Shown here piece by piece: positions 8,489 to 16,195 of a stretch of DNA of 64,000 nt (position 1 is its first letter; the number at the start of each line of letters is the position of its first letter). Both the position numbers and the translations under genes were made by a program. The notes below the pieces were generated by a model that saw only the letters and a program-made list of their open reading frames with translations, made no database searches and was not told the origin of the DNA. The DNA comes from Mangrovihabitans endophyticus. Its GTDB lineage: Bacteria > Actinomycetota > Actinomycetes > Mycobacteriales > Micromonosporaceae. The stretch is taken from positions 855,720-919,719 of the forward strand of contig NZ_BMMX01000001.1 in NCBI RefSeq assembly GCF_014646155.1, read 5' to 3'.

Positions 8489-9737
8489 CGATCCGTACCG
8501 TCTTCACGAGACGGGCGTACACCTCGTCGAGTCCGTCGCGATCCGGCGCCGAGAAGATGACGTGCCCGTGCGCCTGCCAGACGTGTGGGGGAACGTCGAC
8601 CTGATCCCCGACCCGCCGGTACACGTCGACCTCGTGGACCCGGGCGTCGGCCGCGGCCTCCTCGACTCCGTGCACCGCGGTCACGGTGCCGGCCCGTTCG
8701 GCGAAGAAGAGATAGAACCCGACGGCGGTCCGTTGCGTGGGCCGCAGCCGCGGCGGACGGCTCAGGGCCAGATCGAGCACCGCCTCGACCATGTCGACCC
8801 CGGTGCTCAGGAGCACAGACCGGTACACCGGGCCGCCGCCGAGCCGGGCCGCGGTCTCCAGGATCATCGGCTCCTCGCCGGGCGCGATCCGGAACTCGGT
8901 GTGGGTGGCGCCCATCGTGATGTCCAGGGCTCGGTGCGCCTGCGCGGTGATCTCTGCGATGCGGGCCACCGCGGCCGGTGGCAGCGCGCTCGGGGTGGCG
9001 TAGAAGACCTCTTCGAAATACGGGCCGTGCATCGGCAACGGCTTGTCGTGTACGGCCAGCACGTGCGTCTCGCCGCCGATCACGATCGATTCGACGCTCA
9101 CCTCGCCACCGGCGACGTACGCCTCCAGCATGAGGCTCTCGTCGTGCCGGCGCATCGCCCGGCGGCACAGCGGGTCGTAGTCGAAGCTGGCCCACGACTT
9201 GCGCCGGATGGTCTCGAAATGCTCGGCGAGTTCGGCGTCGTCGTCGACCCGGCGCACATACATGCTTCCGCCACCGATCACCGGTTTGAGGACGAGCGGA
9301 TAACCGACCCTGCGGGCCACCCCGCGCGCCTCCGCGAGGGTGCGCGCAAGACCGAATCGGGGCTGCGGAATCCCGCGCCGGGCGAACGCGGATCGCATCG
9401 CGTGCTTGTCGCGGGCCGCATACGCGGTCTTCTCGCTGACGAACGGCAGGCCGAGCTCGGCCGCCACCGCTGCCGCCGCGGGAACGCTGTGTTCCACGAA
9501 CGCCGCCACGGCGCGGATCGGCTCCGTCTCGATGGTCGCCAGGTCCCGGACCGCACGCACGGTCTGCCCGATGTCGGACGTGTCGGCGGCCACCACCCGG
9601 TCGGCGTACTCCCGTTCCCAGGTCGGGTTCTGCACCACCAGCAGAAGCCGCTCGCCGTGGCGGTGGGCGTACCGGCGCGCGGTGGCGAGGTGCTTGCGCC
9701 GGCTGGCGTTGGAGGTGTGCAGGATGAGGATGCTCAC
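8478..9737 (-). CDS. ATP-grasp ligase 3
   Basis: A 419-residue ATP-grasp enzyme beginning at GTG 9737, whose GTGA overlaps the stop of the ThDP gene; a GGGAGAGG ribosome site precedes it. Landmarks are MSILILHTSN at the start, LVLKPVIGGGSMYVRRV (ATP binding), EAYVAGGEVSVESIVIGG and ILETAARLGGGPVY (metal binding). A longer frame upstream is spurious because it overlaps the ThDP gene and is Arg-rich. This is the third distinct ligase in the same operon, which is unusual and implies at least two or three amide-forming or acyl-phosphate steps. Confidence 0.85.
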   Translation of the reverse strand: MSILILHTSNASRRKHLATARRYAHRHGERLLLVVQNPTWEREYADRVVAADTSDIGQTVRAVRDLATIETEPIRAVAAFVEHSVPAAAAVAAELGLPFVSEKTAYAARDKHAMRSAFARRGIPQPRFGLARTLAEARGVARRVGYPLVLKPVIGGGSMYVRRVDDDAELAEHFETIRRKSWASFDYDPLCRRAMRRHDESLMLEAYVAGGEVSVESIVIGGETHVLAVHDKPLPMHGPYFEEVFYATPSALPPAAVARIAEITAQAHRALDITMGATHTEFRIAPGEEPMILETAARLGGGPVYRSVLLSTGVDMVEAVLDLALSRPPRLRPTQRTAVGFYLFFAERAGTVTAVHGVEEAAADARVHEVDVYRRVGDQVDVPPHVWQAHGHVIFSAPDRDGLDEVYARLVKTVRIDVD

Positions 9738-11374
9738 GGGACCTCTCCCTTCGGAGTCACGGTGTGGTCGGGCGCGACCTCGTCGGCGGGGACGACGCAC
9801 TCGACGAGGGTCGGCGCCCAGCCGTCACAGATCTCTTTCCATCGCGTCGCCAGGTCGTCGCGGTCACGCACCCGGAAGCTGCGCCAACCGAACGCCGTCG
9901 CGATGGCAGGCCAGTCGATCGCGGTGAAGCCGTCGCTGACCCCTCGGCCACCGAGCAACCCGACGGCGTGCCGTTCGATGAGGCCGAGACGCTGGTTGTT
10001 GAGCAGGAAGTAGGTGATGGGGAGGTTCAGGCGTGCCGCCGTCTCCATCTCGTGCATCGCCATGGCGAAGCCGCCGTCGCCCCCGATGGCGAAGATCCGG
10101 CCGTCCGGCCGCGCGAACTGGGCGCCGATGGCGGCGGGCAACGCGTACCCGAGGCTTCCGCTGCCGCGCGGAGTGATGAGCCGCTGGTCGGCGCCGCGCA
10201 TGCGGAGGGCGGCGCCGGCCCACCCGCTGGCTACGCTGGCGTCGGCGACCACCACGTCCCGGTCGGCGAGATGGTCGGTGAGCCGCTCGCACAGAAGCTG
10301 CGTCAGGCCCCCGTCCCAGGCCGGTTGTTCCGGTTCGAAATCGGCGCCGGCATAGCGGAAGTCGCGCAACGCCGCCGTCAGCGCCCGGCAGAAATCTCCG
10401 GCATCGCCGAGAACCGGGACGCCGGCGTGCCCGAAGCGCGTGAGCTCGGTGGCGTCGGCGTCGACGTGGATCAGTGTCTGTCCGGGATGCGGCCAGCGGA
10501 AGCCGTCGGTGGACTTGTCACCCAGCTTGGTGCCGATGGCGATGATGCAGTCCGCGGTGGCCACGAAGGCGTTGGCCGCCGCCGACCCCTTGGCTCCGGT
10601 CACGCCCAACGCGTGCGGCAGCCGCTCGTCGACCGCGCCTTTGCCGTTCAGCGTGGTCGCGACCGGGAGCCCGGTGGCCGCGATGAGCCGGCGCAGCGGG
10701 CCGGTCGCGTCGCCGAGATGAACTCCACCGCCGGCGACGACGACCGCCTGCCGCGCCCCGCGCACGCGCCGGGCCACGTCGTCGACGGCGTCCCTGCGCG
10801 GGCACGCCCGCAGCGGCGGCTCGGGCAGGTACGGCTTCCCCGGCGTGCCCGGCGCCGGCGCGCTCAACAGGTCGGCGGGGATCTCCACGAAGACCGGACC
10901 GCTGCGCGGCGCCCGCGCATGCTGCGTCGCGGCGCGTACCCGGTCGCACAGACCGTCCGCGACCTCCAGCCGCATCCGCTGCTTGGTGACCGGGGCGAAC
11001 ATCTGCTGCTGGTCGCATTCACCGGTGGTCCAGCGTCCGCGGGTCCGCCGCGCCGCGCCCGAGGCGAGAAAGACCAGTGGCGTCGCGCTGTTGTGCGCTT
11101 CGAGCAGTGCCGGAGCGGTGTGTGGAGACCCGACCCCGCCCGGTGCGTCGCAGGCTGCCGGCCGGTGGGTGATCCGGGCGTACGCCTCGGCCATGTACCC
11201 CGCGCAGCGCGGGCACCGGGCGAGCACGTGCCGCACCACCGACTGCCGCTGAGCGGCCAGATACAGCGGCAACGACGTTTCTCCGGGGAAGCCGAACAGG
11301 ACGTCCACGCCCGCGGTGCCGAGGGCCCGGACCACCTCGTCGGCGTTCGTCGCCGAACCCGCCGTGGCGTTCAC
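9734..11374 (-). CDS. ThDP-dependent acetolactate-synthase-like enzyme with a Glu-to-Pro change
   Basis: A 546-residue protein of the acetolactate synthase/benzoylformate decarboxylase superfamily, with three ThDP-family domains. The diphosphate/Mg motif runs from GDGGFAMAM to LLNNQRLG. The N-terminal catalytic glutamate, normally in an R-H/C-E-x-x-A-x-x-M-A context, is replaced: the sequence reads ARCPRCAGYMAEAYAR, with proline at about residue 55. The surrounding frame is intact, so this is not a frameshift. GTG 11374 is chosen over GTG 11389 because it gives a GTGA overlap with the upstream gene and a GGGAGG ribosome site. Loss of this Glu is known in glyoxylate carboligase (Val). The enzyme may join or cleave 2-oxo-acid fragments for the ligases downstream. 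Confidence 0.85.
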   Translation of the reverse strand: MNATAGSATNADEVVRALGTAGVDVLFGFPGETSLPLYLAAQRQSVVRHVLARCPRCAGYMAEAYARITHRPAACDAPGGVGSPHTAPALLEAHNSATPLVFLASGAARRTRGRWTTGECDQQQMFAPVTKQRMRLEVADGLCDRVRAATQHARAPRSGPVFVEIPADLLSAPAPGTPGKPYLPEPPLRACPRRDAVDDVARRVRGARQAVVVAGGGVHLGDATGPLRRLIAATGLPVATTLNGKGAVDERLPHALGVTGAKGSAAANAFVATADCIIAIGTKLGDKSTDGFRWPHPGQTLIHVDADATELTRFGHAGVPVLGDAGDFCRALTAALRDFRYAGADFEPEQPAWDGGLTQLLCERLTDHLADRDVVVADASVASGWAGAALRMRGADQRLITPRGSGSLGYALPAAIGAQFARPDGRIFAIGGDGGFAMAMHEMETAARLNLPITYFLLNNQRLGLIERHAVGLLGGRGVSDGFTAIDWPAIATAFGWRSFRVRDRDDLATRWKEICDGWAPTLVECVVPADEVAPDHTVTPKGEVP

Positions 11375-12618
11375 GCCGCCACCTCCCACCGGGTGAGGTT
11401 CACCGGGGTCTGCAAGGTGGGCCGGTCACCACCGGTCAGGTTCACCAGCACCACCGAGTCGTCGCGCAGCACGCCGTCCTGCGCTGCCTGGATGACACCG
11501 GCGAAGGCGGTGGCGCTGGCGAAGCAGGAGCGCAGCCCGGCCGAGTCGCGGAGCAGGCCGTGCGCCCGGTGGATGAGTGGCTCGGACGCCGCCAGGATGC
11601 GCCCGCCGCTGCTCAGACAGAGGTCCCGGATGTAGGGGTAGGTGCCGGTCGGGTTCCCGCGCAGGATCGCGTACGCCAGACCGGACGGGTTGCGTACGAT
11701 GTGCTCGTCGACGATGGTCTCGGCGCCCTGGGCGAACGCGTGGGCCATCGGGGCGCAGCTCTGCTGCTGCACGGCCATGAGCGCGGGCAGCCTGCTCAGG
11801 CGTCCGATTTCGCGGTATTCGATGGCGCCCTTGTAGGCGCCGAGCAGGCCCATCCCGCTGCTCACCGCTTGGAAGACGAAGTCCGGCTGCAGCGGCATGG
11901 CGTCGAAGGCTTCGAGATAGGCGGTCTTCAGACCTTCACGCCGGGCGAAGTTGAAGAACCCGCCTTCCCAGAAATATCCGTTGTCCGCCGCGAACCGCTG
12001 TGCCATCGTGCCGGCCTTGCCGAAGTCCCCCTCGACCACGTGGGTGATCACCGAATCGCTGTCCGGGTAGTTGAGGCGATGGAGGAAGTCGCGGCCGACG
12101 AAGACGTGCAGGCGGAAGCCGGGCAGCAGTTGCGCGCCCCGCGCGTACGCGGTGGAGCTGTTTCCGGTCGAGGAGAGCACTACCTCGCGGATGCCGAGTT
12201 CGGCCATGCGGGACAGACCCACCGATGCGATGCGGTCCTTGGTGGACAGTGTCGGGTTCACCGACTCGTCCTTGAGGAACAACCGGCCGATGCCGAGGTG
12301 CGCGGCCAGGTCGGGAACCTCGAAACACGGGGTGTTCCCCTCACCGAGCCAGTGGGCGTGCCGCCGCTCGCTCAACGGCAGCAGTGGAAGATAGTGGTGC
12401 AGGATGTTCGGGCTGCTGGGCCGCGCGGGCAGATCCGCCCGTTCCATGTCGTAGATCGCGTCGAGGGCGCCACCGCAGGCGGCGCACCGGTTCCGGCGCG
12501 CATCGTCGGACTCCTGCTCGCAGACGATGCAGGCGAGCCGGATCAGCTTCTCCCGCCCCTCGGTCGTGCCGATGGCCTTGCGTATCAACGATTCGTAGTG
12601 GATTTTCAACGGCGGCAT
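11371..12618 (-). CDS. Threonine-synthase-like PLP enzyme with zinc-ribbon N-terminus
   Basis: A 415-residue fold-type II PLP enzyme. C30/C33 and C45/C48 form a threonine-synthase-type zinc ribbon. ESVNPTLSTKDR places the PLP lysine at K127, and STGNSST (about 150-156) binds the phosphate. Family members include threonine synthase, cysteate synthase and beta-replacement enzymes that act on O-phospho-amino acids. A housekeeping threonine synthase would normally sit with thrB/hom, so a biosynthetic role for an unusual amino acid is more likely. Start ATG 12618 has a GGAG site; a longer upstream frame is shadow. Its stop overlaps the ThDP gene start. Confidence 0.85.
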   Translation of the reverse strand: MPPLKIHYESLIRKAIGTTEGREKLIRLACIVCEQESDDARRNRCAACGGALDAIYDMERADLPARPSSPNILHHYLPLLPLSERRHAHWLGEGNTPCFEVPDLAAHLGIGRLFLKDESVNPTLSTKDRIASVGLSRMAELGIREVVLSSTGNSSTAYARGAQLLPGFRLHVFVGRDFLHRLNYPDSDSVITHVVEGDFGKAGTMAQRFAADNGYFWEGGFFNFARREGLKTAYLEAFDAMPLQPDFVFQAVSSGMGLLGAYKGAIEYREIGRLSRLPALMAVQQQSCAPMAHAFAQGAETIVDEHIVRNPSGLAYAILRGNPTGTYPYIRDLCLSSGGRILAASEPLIHRAHGLLRDSAGLRSCFASATAFAGVIQAAQDGVLRDDSVVLVNLTGGDRPTLQTPVNLTRWEVAA

Positions 12619-12652
12619 GGAAGACTCCGTCCTCGCCTCTGCTGGAGATGAG

Positions 12653-13108
12653 TCATGCGCGGCCGTCGGCCGCGGGCGAGGCACGGAAGACGATCGGCCC
12701 CGCGATCTGAAGTGCGAGATCGGCGCCGGTCTGAGGATCGGGCGATCGCACCAGGATGTTGTAGTGATTGGGCATGTGTGTCTCGTCGAAGCCGTGCACC
12801 ACACCGATCAACCGGTCCCCGCACCACAACTCGTCGCCGAGCACGACCACCCCACCGCGGGAGATCTCCGCGAAGCCGAGGTAACAGACCTCGTCGATCA
12901 CCGCATCGGGATCGTCCGGTGGCTGGCAGACGATGAATTCGTGGATCTCACCGGACCGCAGGCATCTTGTACGCCATTCGGCGGGCCGCACGCCGCGATC
13001 ACGGCGCCGGTGGGTCATCACCGCGACCCACGTGCCGCACACCTCCCGGCGACGGCGGAACATCCGCGCCGGGTCCGCCCGGCGTGACGCGATCGACGAT
13101 GTCGACAT
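12653..13108 (-). CDS. DUF6917-like small protein, first gene of the operon
   Basis: A 151-residue basic, soluble protein without signal peptide or membrane helix. The segment FDETHMPNHYNILVR and the preceding EVCYLGFAEISRGGVVVLGDELWCG resemble the DUF6917 family as I remember it; function unknown. ATG 13108 is chosen because AGGAG lies 6 nt upstream; an in-frame extension to 13321 lacks a site and overlaps the divergent promoter. It lies 34 bp upstream of the PLP enzyme and heads the minus-strand operon, so its product may be an accessory or regulatory factor of that pathway. A 10-bp inverted repeat reaches into its ribosome site. Confidence 0.7.
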   Translation of the reverse strand: MSTSSIASRRADPARMFRRRREVCGTWVAVMTHRRRDRGVRPAEWRTRCLRSGEIHEFIVCQPPDDPDAVIDEVCYLGFAEISRGGVVVLGDELWCGDRLIGVVHGFDETHMPNHYNILVRSPDPQTGADLALQIAGPIVFRASPAADGRA

Positions 13109-13118
13109 GTCCGTACTC

Positions 13119-13163
13119 CTCCCACCGCCGCGAGACTGTTCTGATCGCCGCGAGCGGTGGGAG
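13119..13163 (-). promoter_or_regulatory. Possible RBS-sequestering hairpin in operon leader
   Basis: On the minus strand CTCCCACCGC (13163-13154) pairs perfectly with GCGGTGGGAG (13128-13119) across a 25-nt loop. The downstream arm runs directly into the AGGAG ribosome site of the first operon gene, so folding could hide it. A DNA operator is an equally simple reading. Confidence 0.4.
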
Positions 13164-13180
13164 CATCGTGCGGCACGGGA

Positions 13181-13216
13181 TTGCACCGGCCGCTGCACCG
13201 GGCGCTGCACCGGATG
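13181..13216. repeat. Three 12-bp tandem repeats in divergent promoter region
   Basis: TGCACCGG recurs at 13182, 13194 and 13206 with a 12-bp period (unit about CTGCACCGGGCG), between the RiPP/ATP-grasp operon and the divergent VOC gene. It could be a regulator-binding array or a neutral repeat. Confidence 0.5.
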
Positions 13217-13280
13217 CCGGCCCGACCCGCGGGGCCGGAAATCGCCGGACGGCGAGGGCGACGGCGTGTACGGTGACCCG

Positions 13281-13715
13281 ATGCCGTCGGTCAAACAGTT
13301 CCAGGTCACCTTCGACTGCAAGGAACCCGAGCGGGTCGCGCGTTTCTGGTGCGCGGTGCTGGGTTATGTGGTGCCGCCGCCCCCGCGGGGATTCGCCAGT
13401 TGGGACGACTTCGACCGCGCGTTGCCGCCCGAGCGGCAGGGTTCCGCGTTCGCCTGCGTCGACCCCACGGGTGCCGGCCCGCGGCTGTTCTTCCAGCGCG
13501 TTCCCGAGGGCAAGGCGGTCAAGAACCGCGTGCACCTCGACGTACGGGTGGGCACCGGGCTCGTGGGGGAGGAGCGGGTGGCCGCGCTGGAGGCCGAATG
13601 CGCACGACTGGTCGCGCTCGGCGCGACCCGCGGGCAGCTCTTGCTGGCCGACGGCGTCAACGAGTCGTGTCAGGTGATGCAGGACGTCGAGGGCAACGAG
13701 TTCTGCCTCGACTGA
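13281..13715 (+). CDS. VOC (glyoxalase/bleomycin-resistance) superfamily protein
   Basis: A 144-residue protein with a paired beta-alpha-beta-beta-beta layout. It starts PSVKQFQVTFDCKEPERVAR and ends MQDVEGNEFCLD, the usual closing strand and metal-ligand Glu of VOC proteins. This subtype (glyoxalase_6-like) is common in actinomycetes and mostly uncharacterised; possible roles are drug binding or a small dioxygenase/isomerase. ATG 13281 is the first start consistent with the domain. It is transcribed divergently from the operon at 13108 with 172 bp between. Confidence 0.8.
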   Translation: MPSVKQFQVTFDCKEPERVARFWCAVLGYVVPPPPRGFASWDDFDRALPPERQGSAFACVDPTGAGPRLFFQRVPEGKAVKNRVHLDVRVGTGLVGEERVAALEAECARLVALGATRGQLLLADGVNESCQVMQDVEGNEFCLD

Positions 13716-13752
13716 ACCCTGAGCATCGCCAACGGGCCTCCGACCGGTGGCC

Positions 13753-14481
13753 TCACCTCAGGTGCCGGGCGAGGAACCGGTTCCCTGCCTCTCCCGCATG
13801 CGGCGGGACTCCGGTGTGCCCGCCCATGTTGGCGTGCAACGCCTTCTCCGCGGAGCCGAAGGCATCGAAGAGGTCCAGGGCCGCCCGCCGATCGTTGTGT
13901 TCGTCGTCCCACTGCAGCAGGACGTGCAGCGGAATGGTGACCCGCCGGGCCTCCTCGACCATGCTGCGGGGCACGAAACTCCCGGCGAACAGCAGGGCGG
14001 CGCGGATGCGCGGCTCCATCAGCGCCAACCGGATGCCGATGGCGATCACCCCGCCCGCGTACCCGACCGGGCCGCCGACATCGGGCAGCGACAGGACGGC
14101 GTCCAGGAGGGCGCGCCATTCCGGGACGGCCCTGTCGACCAGCGGGAGGACGAGCCGGTCGACGATCTCGGCGTCGACCGGCCTCCCGGCGTTGATCGCC
14201 CGGCGCAGGTCGGCGCGGGCCTGCTCGACGGGGGCCAATCGGGGCCGGTCACCGCTGCCGGGGAGTTCGACGGTGGCCGCGGCGAAGCCCTCCGCCACGG
14301 CGTGTCGCGCGCGGTCGGCCAACCGGGGATACATCGTCCGCAGCCCGCCCGGGTGGCCGAGCAGGATCAGCGGGGTCGGTGCGGAGATGCTTGCGGGCAT
14401 CCACAGGATCCCGGGGATCTCGCCGAGGGTGAATTCGCGTTCGAGGACGTCGTCGAGACGTTGCTGCGTGGTGAACTGCAC
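13753..14481 (-). CDS. Alpha/beta hydrolase-like protein lacking the nucleophile serine
   Basis: A 242-residue dienelactone-hydrolase-like alpha/beta fold. PLILLGHPGG near residues 37-46 is the oxyanion region and HANMGGHTG near 215 provides the usual late histidine. The elbow that normally reads GxSxG is GYAGGVIAIG (about residues 139-148), with no serine in the nucleophile position. It may therefore be inactive as a hydrolase, or act as a binding protein or by another nucleophile. GTG 14481 follows a GAAAGG site. The gene is preceded by a short leader ORF and its own promoter, suggesting inducible expression. Confidence 0.75.
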   Translation of the reverse strand: MQFTTQQRLDDVLEREFTLGEIPGILWMPASISAPTPLILLGHPGGLRTMYPRLADRARHAVAEGFAAATVELPGSGDRPRLAPVEQARADLRRAINAGRPVDAEIVDRLVLPLVDRAVPEWRALLDAVLSLPDVGGPVGYAGGVIAIGIRLALMEPRIRAALLFAGSFVPRSMVEEARRVTIPLHVLLQWDDEHNDRRAALDLFDAFGSAEKALHANMGGHTGVPPHAGEAGNRFLARHLR

Positions 14482-14524
14482 GGTCGTGCCTTTCGGGAGT
14501 GCGTGAACGGCGCTCCCGGACGAC

Positions 14525-14575
14525 CTAGCGCCCGGCCGTGACCCCGCGGGGGAGCACCCATGTCGTAACGTTCAC
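14525..14575 (-). CDS. Short leader peptide (16 aa) upstream of the hydrolase
   Basis: GTG 14575 is preceded by a near-perfect ribosome site (AGGAGGTGG, revcomp of 14581-14589) and encodes MNVTTWVLPRGVTAGR before a TAG. The peptide lies inside the inferred transcript of the hydrolase gene. Downstream, GGGAG and CTCCC can pair to form a hairpin just before the hydrolase start. This is the layout of translational or transcriptional attenuation leaders seen before antibiotic-resistance genes. Coding is supported only by the ribosome site and position. Confidence 0.5.
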   Translation of the reverse strand: MNVTTWVLPRGVTAGR

Positions 14576-14611
14576 GGGTACCACCTCCTCGGTCTCTCGC
14601 ACGGCCTTTGC

Positions 14612-14640
14612 AAATTAGCAGCGGCGTCGCGATCCGCCAA
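14612..14640 (-). promoter_or_regulatory. Sigma-70-type promoter for leader peptide and hydrolase
   Basis: On the minus strand TTGGCG (14640-14635), a 17-nt spacer and TAATTT (14617-14612) form a good -35/-10 pair. Transcription would begin near 14605, giving about 125 nt of leader before the hydrolase start. Confidence 0.55.
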
Positions 14641-14664
14641 GAGCATTTCCGCGCCCGTCGACCA

Positions 14665-15081
14665 TCACTGGCGTTGCGGGAGTTCGTCGCTCAGACCCCG
14701 ATATTCGTTCCTGCGGCGTCGGATGAGCAGGTTCATCGCGATGAAGGTCGCCCACAGAGCAATCTGCGACAGGTGCAAGACGATCTTCTCCGCGGTGTAC
14801 GGGCCGACGGCCGTGAGCACGACGGAGAGCAGCATCATCGCCCCCAAGAGGTACAGCACCCATCGGGTTCCGGCCGGAGACCGGAGAGACCGGCGGGCGA
14901 GCCGGTCGATCCGGGGGTCGTCGGTGCCGCCGTCCCGGATCGCTTGCTGAACGGCTCGCCGGGTCTGCGGATCTTCGCCGTGCAACCGCACCGGGCTGCC
15001 GCCGCGGACCCACGACACTCCCACGATGACCAGTCCGCACAGCATCAGGGCGGCGCCGGTCCAGGTCAAGACGGAACTCAC
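14665..15081 (-). CDS. Small two-helix membrane protein, unknown function
   Basis: About 138 residues from GTG 15081, which has GGGAGG 8 nt upstream; GTG 15084 is equally possible. An upstream extension to 15177 is unlikely. There are three to four hydrophobic stretches: WTGAALMLCGLVIVGVSW at the start, WVLYLLGAMMLLSVVL in the middle and LSQIALWATFIAMNLLI near the end. These are separated by an Arg/Asp-rich cytoplasmic loop. I do not recognise a family. It stands alone between the hydrolase promoter and a divergent epimerase gene. Confidence 0.6.
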   Translation of the reverse strand: MSSVLTWTGAALMLCGLVIVGVSWVRGGSPVRLHGEDPQTRRAVQQAIRDGGTDDPRIDRLARRSLRSPAGTRWVLYLLGAMMLLSVVLTAVGPYTAEKIVLHLSQIALWATFIAMNLLIRRRRNEYRGLSDELPQRQ

Positions 15082-15212
15082 CACGGTCACCTCCCTGGAC
15101 GCGGTGCTTACCCCGGGCGCCGCATTCCCATGCCGGCGGGACGCGTCGTCCGTCGTCCGTCGTCCGCCGGGTTTCATGGTGGCCCCGGTCGCGCCGCCCT
15201 CGGGCCGGCGGT

Positions 15213-15232
15213 AAGTTGAACACGTTCAAGTT
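15213..15232. promoter_or_regulatory. Palindromic operator upstream of the epimerase gene
   Basis: AAGTTGAACACGTTCAAGTT has 8 of 9 complementary arm positions around a 2-bp centre and lies 21 bp before the GTG at 15254. Size and symmetry suit a TetR- or MarR-type dimer; no regulator gene is adjacent. Confidence 0.55.
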
Positions 15233-15253
15233 GCCGCTGGGCGAGGAGTCGTC

Positions 15254-16195
15254 GTGAAGGTGGTCATTCCCGGTGGGACCGGGCAGGTCGGCGGGATTCT
15301 GGATCGGGCGTTGACCGCGGCGGGCCACGAGGTCGTGCTGCTGACGCGATCGCCGAGGGGCGAGCGCCAGGTCCGCTGGGACGGTTCGACGCTGGGCGAA
15401 TGGGCCCGGCAGGTCGACGGCAGTGACGTGGTCATCAATCTGGCGGGACGCAGCGTGAGCTGTCGCTACACCGACGAGAACCTCGCCGCCATGATGTCCT
15501 CGCGGGTGAACTCGGCGCGGATCGTGGGCGAAGCCATCGCGGGAGCCGCGCGGCCGCCCGCGGTCTGGCTGCAGATGAGCACCGCCACGATCTATGCGCA
15601 TAGCTTCGACGGGGACAACGACGAGTATCACGGTGTGATCGGCGGCGGCGAACCCGGTGTGCCCTCCTACTGGGCGTACAGCGTCGCGATCGCACGGAAC
15701 TGGGAAACCGCGCTGGAGCGCGCGGCGACGCCCGCCACGCGCAAGGTCGCGCTGCGCTCGGCCATGGTGATGAGCCCCGACCGTGGTGGTGTGTTCGACG
15801 TGCTGAGCTGGCTGGCACGGCTCGGACTCGGCGGGCCGGTCGCCGGCGGCGGACAGTACGTCTCGTGGATCCACGACCACGACTTCGTGCGAGCGATCGC
15901 CTATCTCATCGAGCGCGACGACATCGCCGGTGCCGTGAACCTCGCCGCCCCCGAACCGTTGCCCCAGCGAGAGTTCATGCGAGAGCTGCGTTCGGCGTGG
16001 CGGGTGCCGGTGGCCCTGCCCGCCACCAAGGGCATGGCCGAACTCGGCGCGTTCGCGCTGGCGTCGGACACCGAGCTGTTGCTGAAGAGCCGGCGCGTCG
16101 TCCCGCGACGGCTGCTCGACGCGGGACTCGCCTTCCGATATCCGCGCTGGCGTGCGGCCGCCGCCGACCTGACACACCGGCGACGCCGGGACTGA
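15254..16195 (+). CDS. TIGR01777-type NAD-dependent epimerase
   Basis: A 313-residue SDR-type protein with a Rossmann motif GGTGQVG at residues 7-13, INLAGRSVSCRY near 63-74, typical of the YfcH/TIGR01777 group, and a C-terminal DUF1731-like region ending RYPRWRAAAADL. The usual YxxxK appears altered (SYWAYSVAIARNWE), as often seen in this group. Substrate unknown; members are linked to cell-envelope or stress functions. Start GTG 15254 has GAGGAG upstream. A strong palindrome just before it indicates repressor control. Confidence 0.85.
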   Translation: MKVVIPGGTGQVGGILDRALTAAGHEVVLLTRSPRGERQVRWDGSTLGEWARQVDGSDVVINLAGRSVSCRYTDENLAAMMSSRVNSARIVGEAIAGAARPPAVWLQMSTATIYAHSFDGDNDEYHGVIGGGEPGVPSYWAYSVAIARNWETALERAATPATRKVALRSAMVMSPDRGGVFDVLSWLARLGLGGPVAGGGQYVSWIHDHDFVRAIAYLIERDDIAGAVNLAAPEPLPQREFMRELRSAWRVPVALPATKGMAELGAFALASDTELLLKSRRVVPRRLLDAGLAFRYPRWRAAAADLTHRRRRD

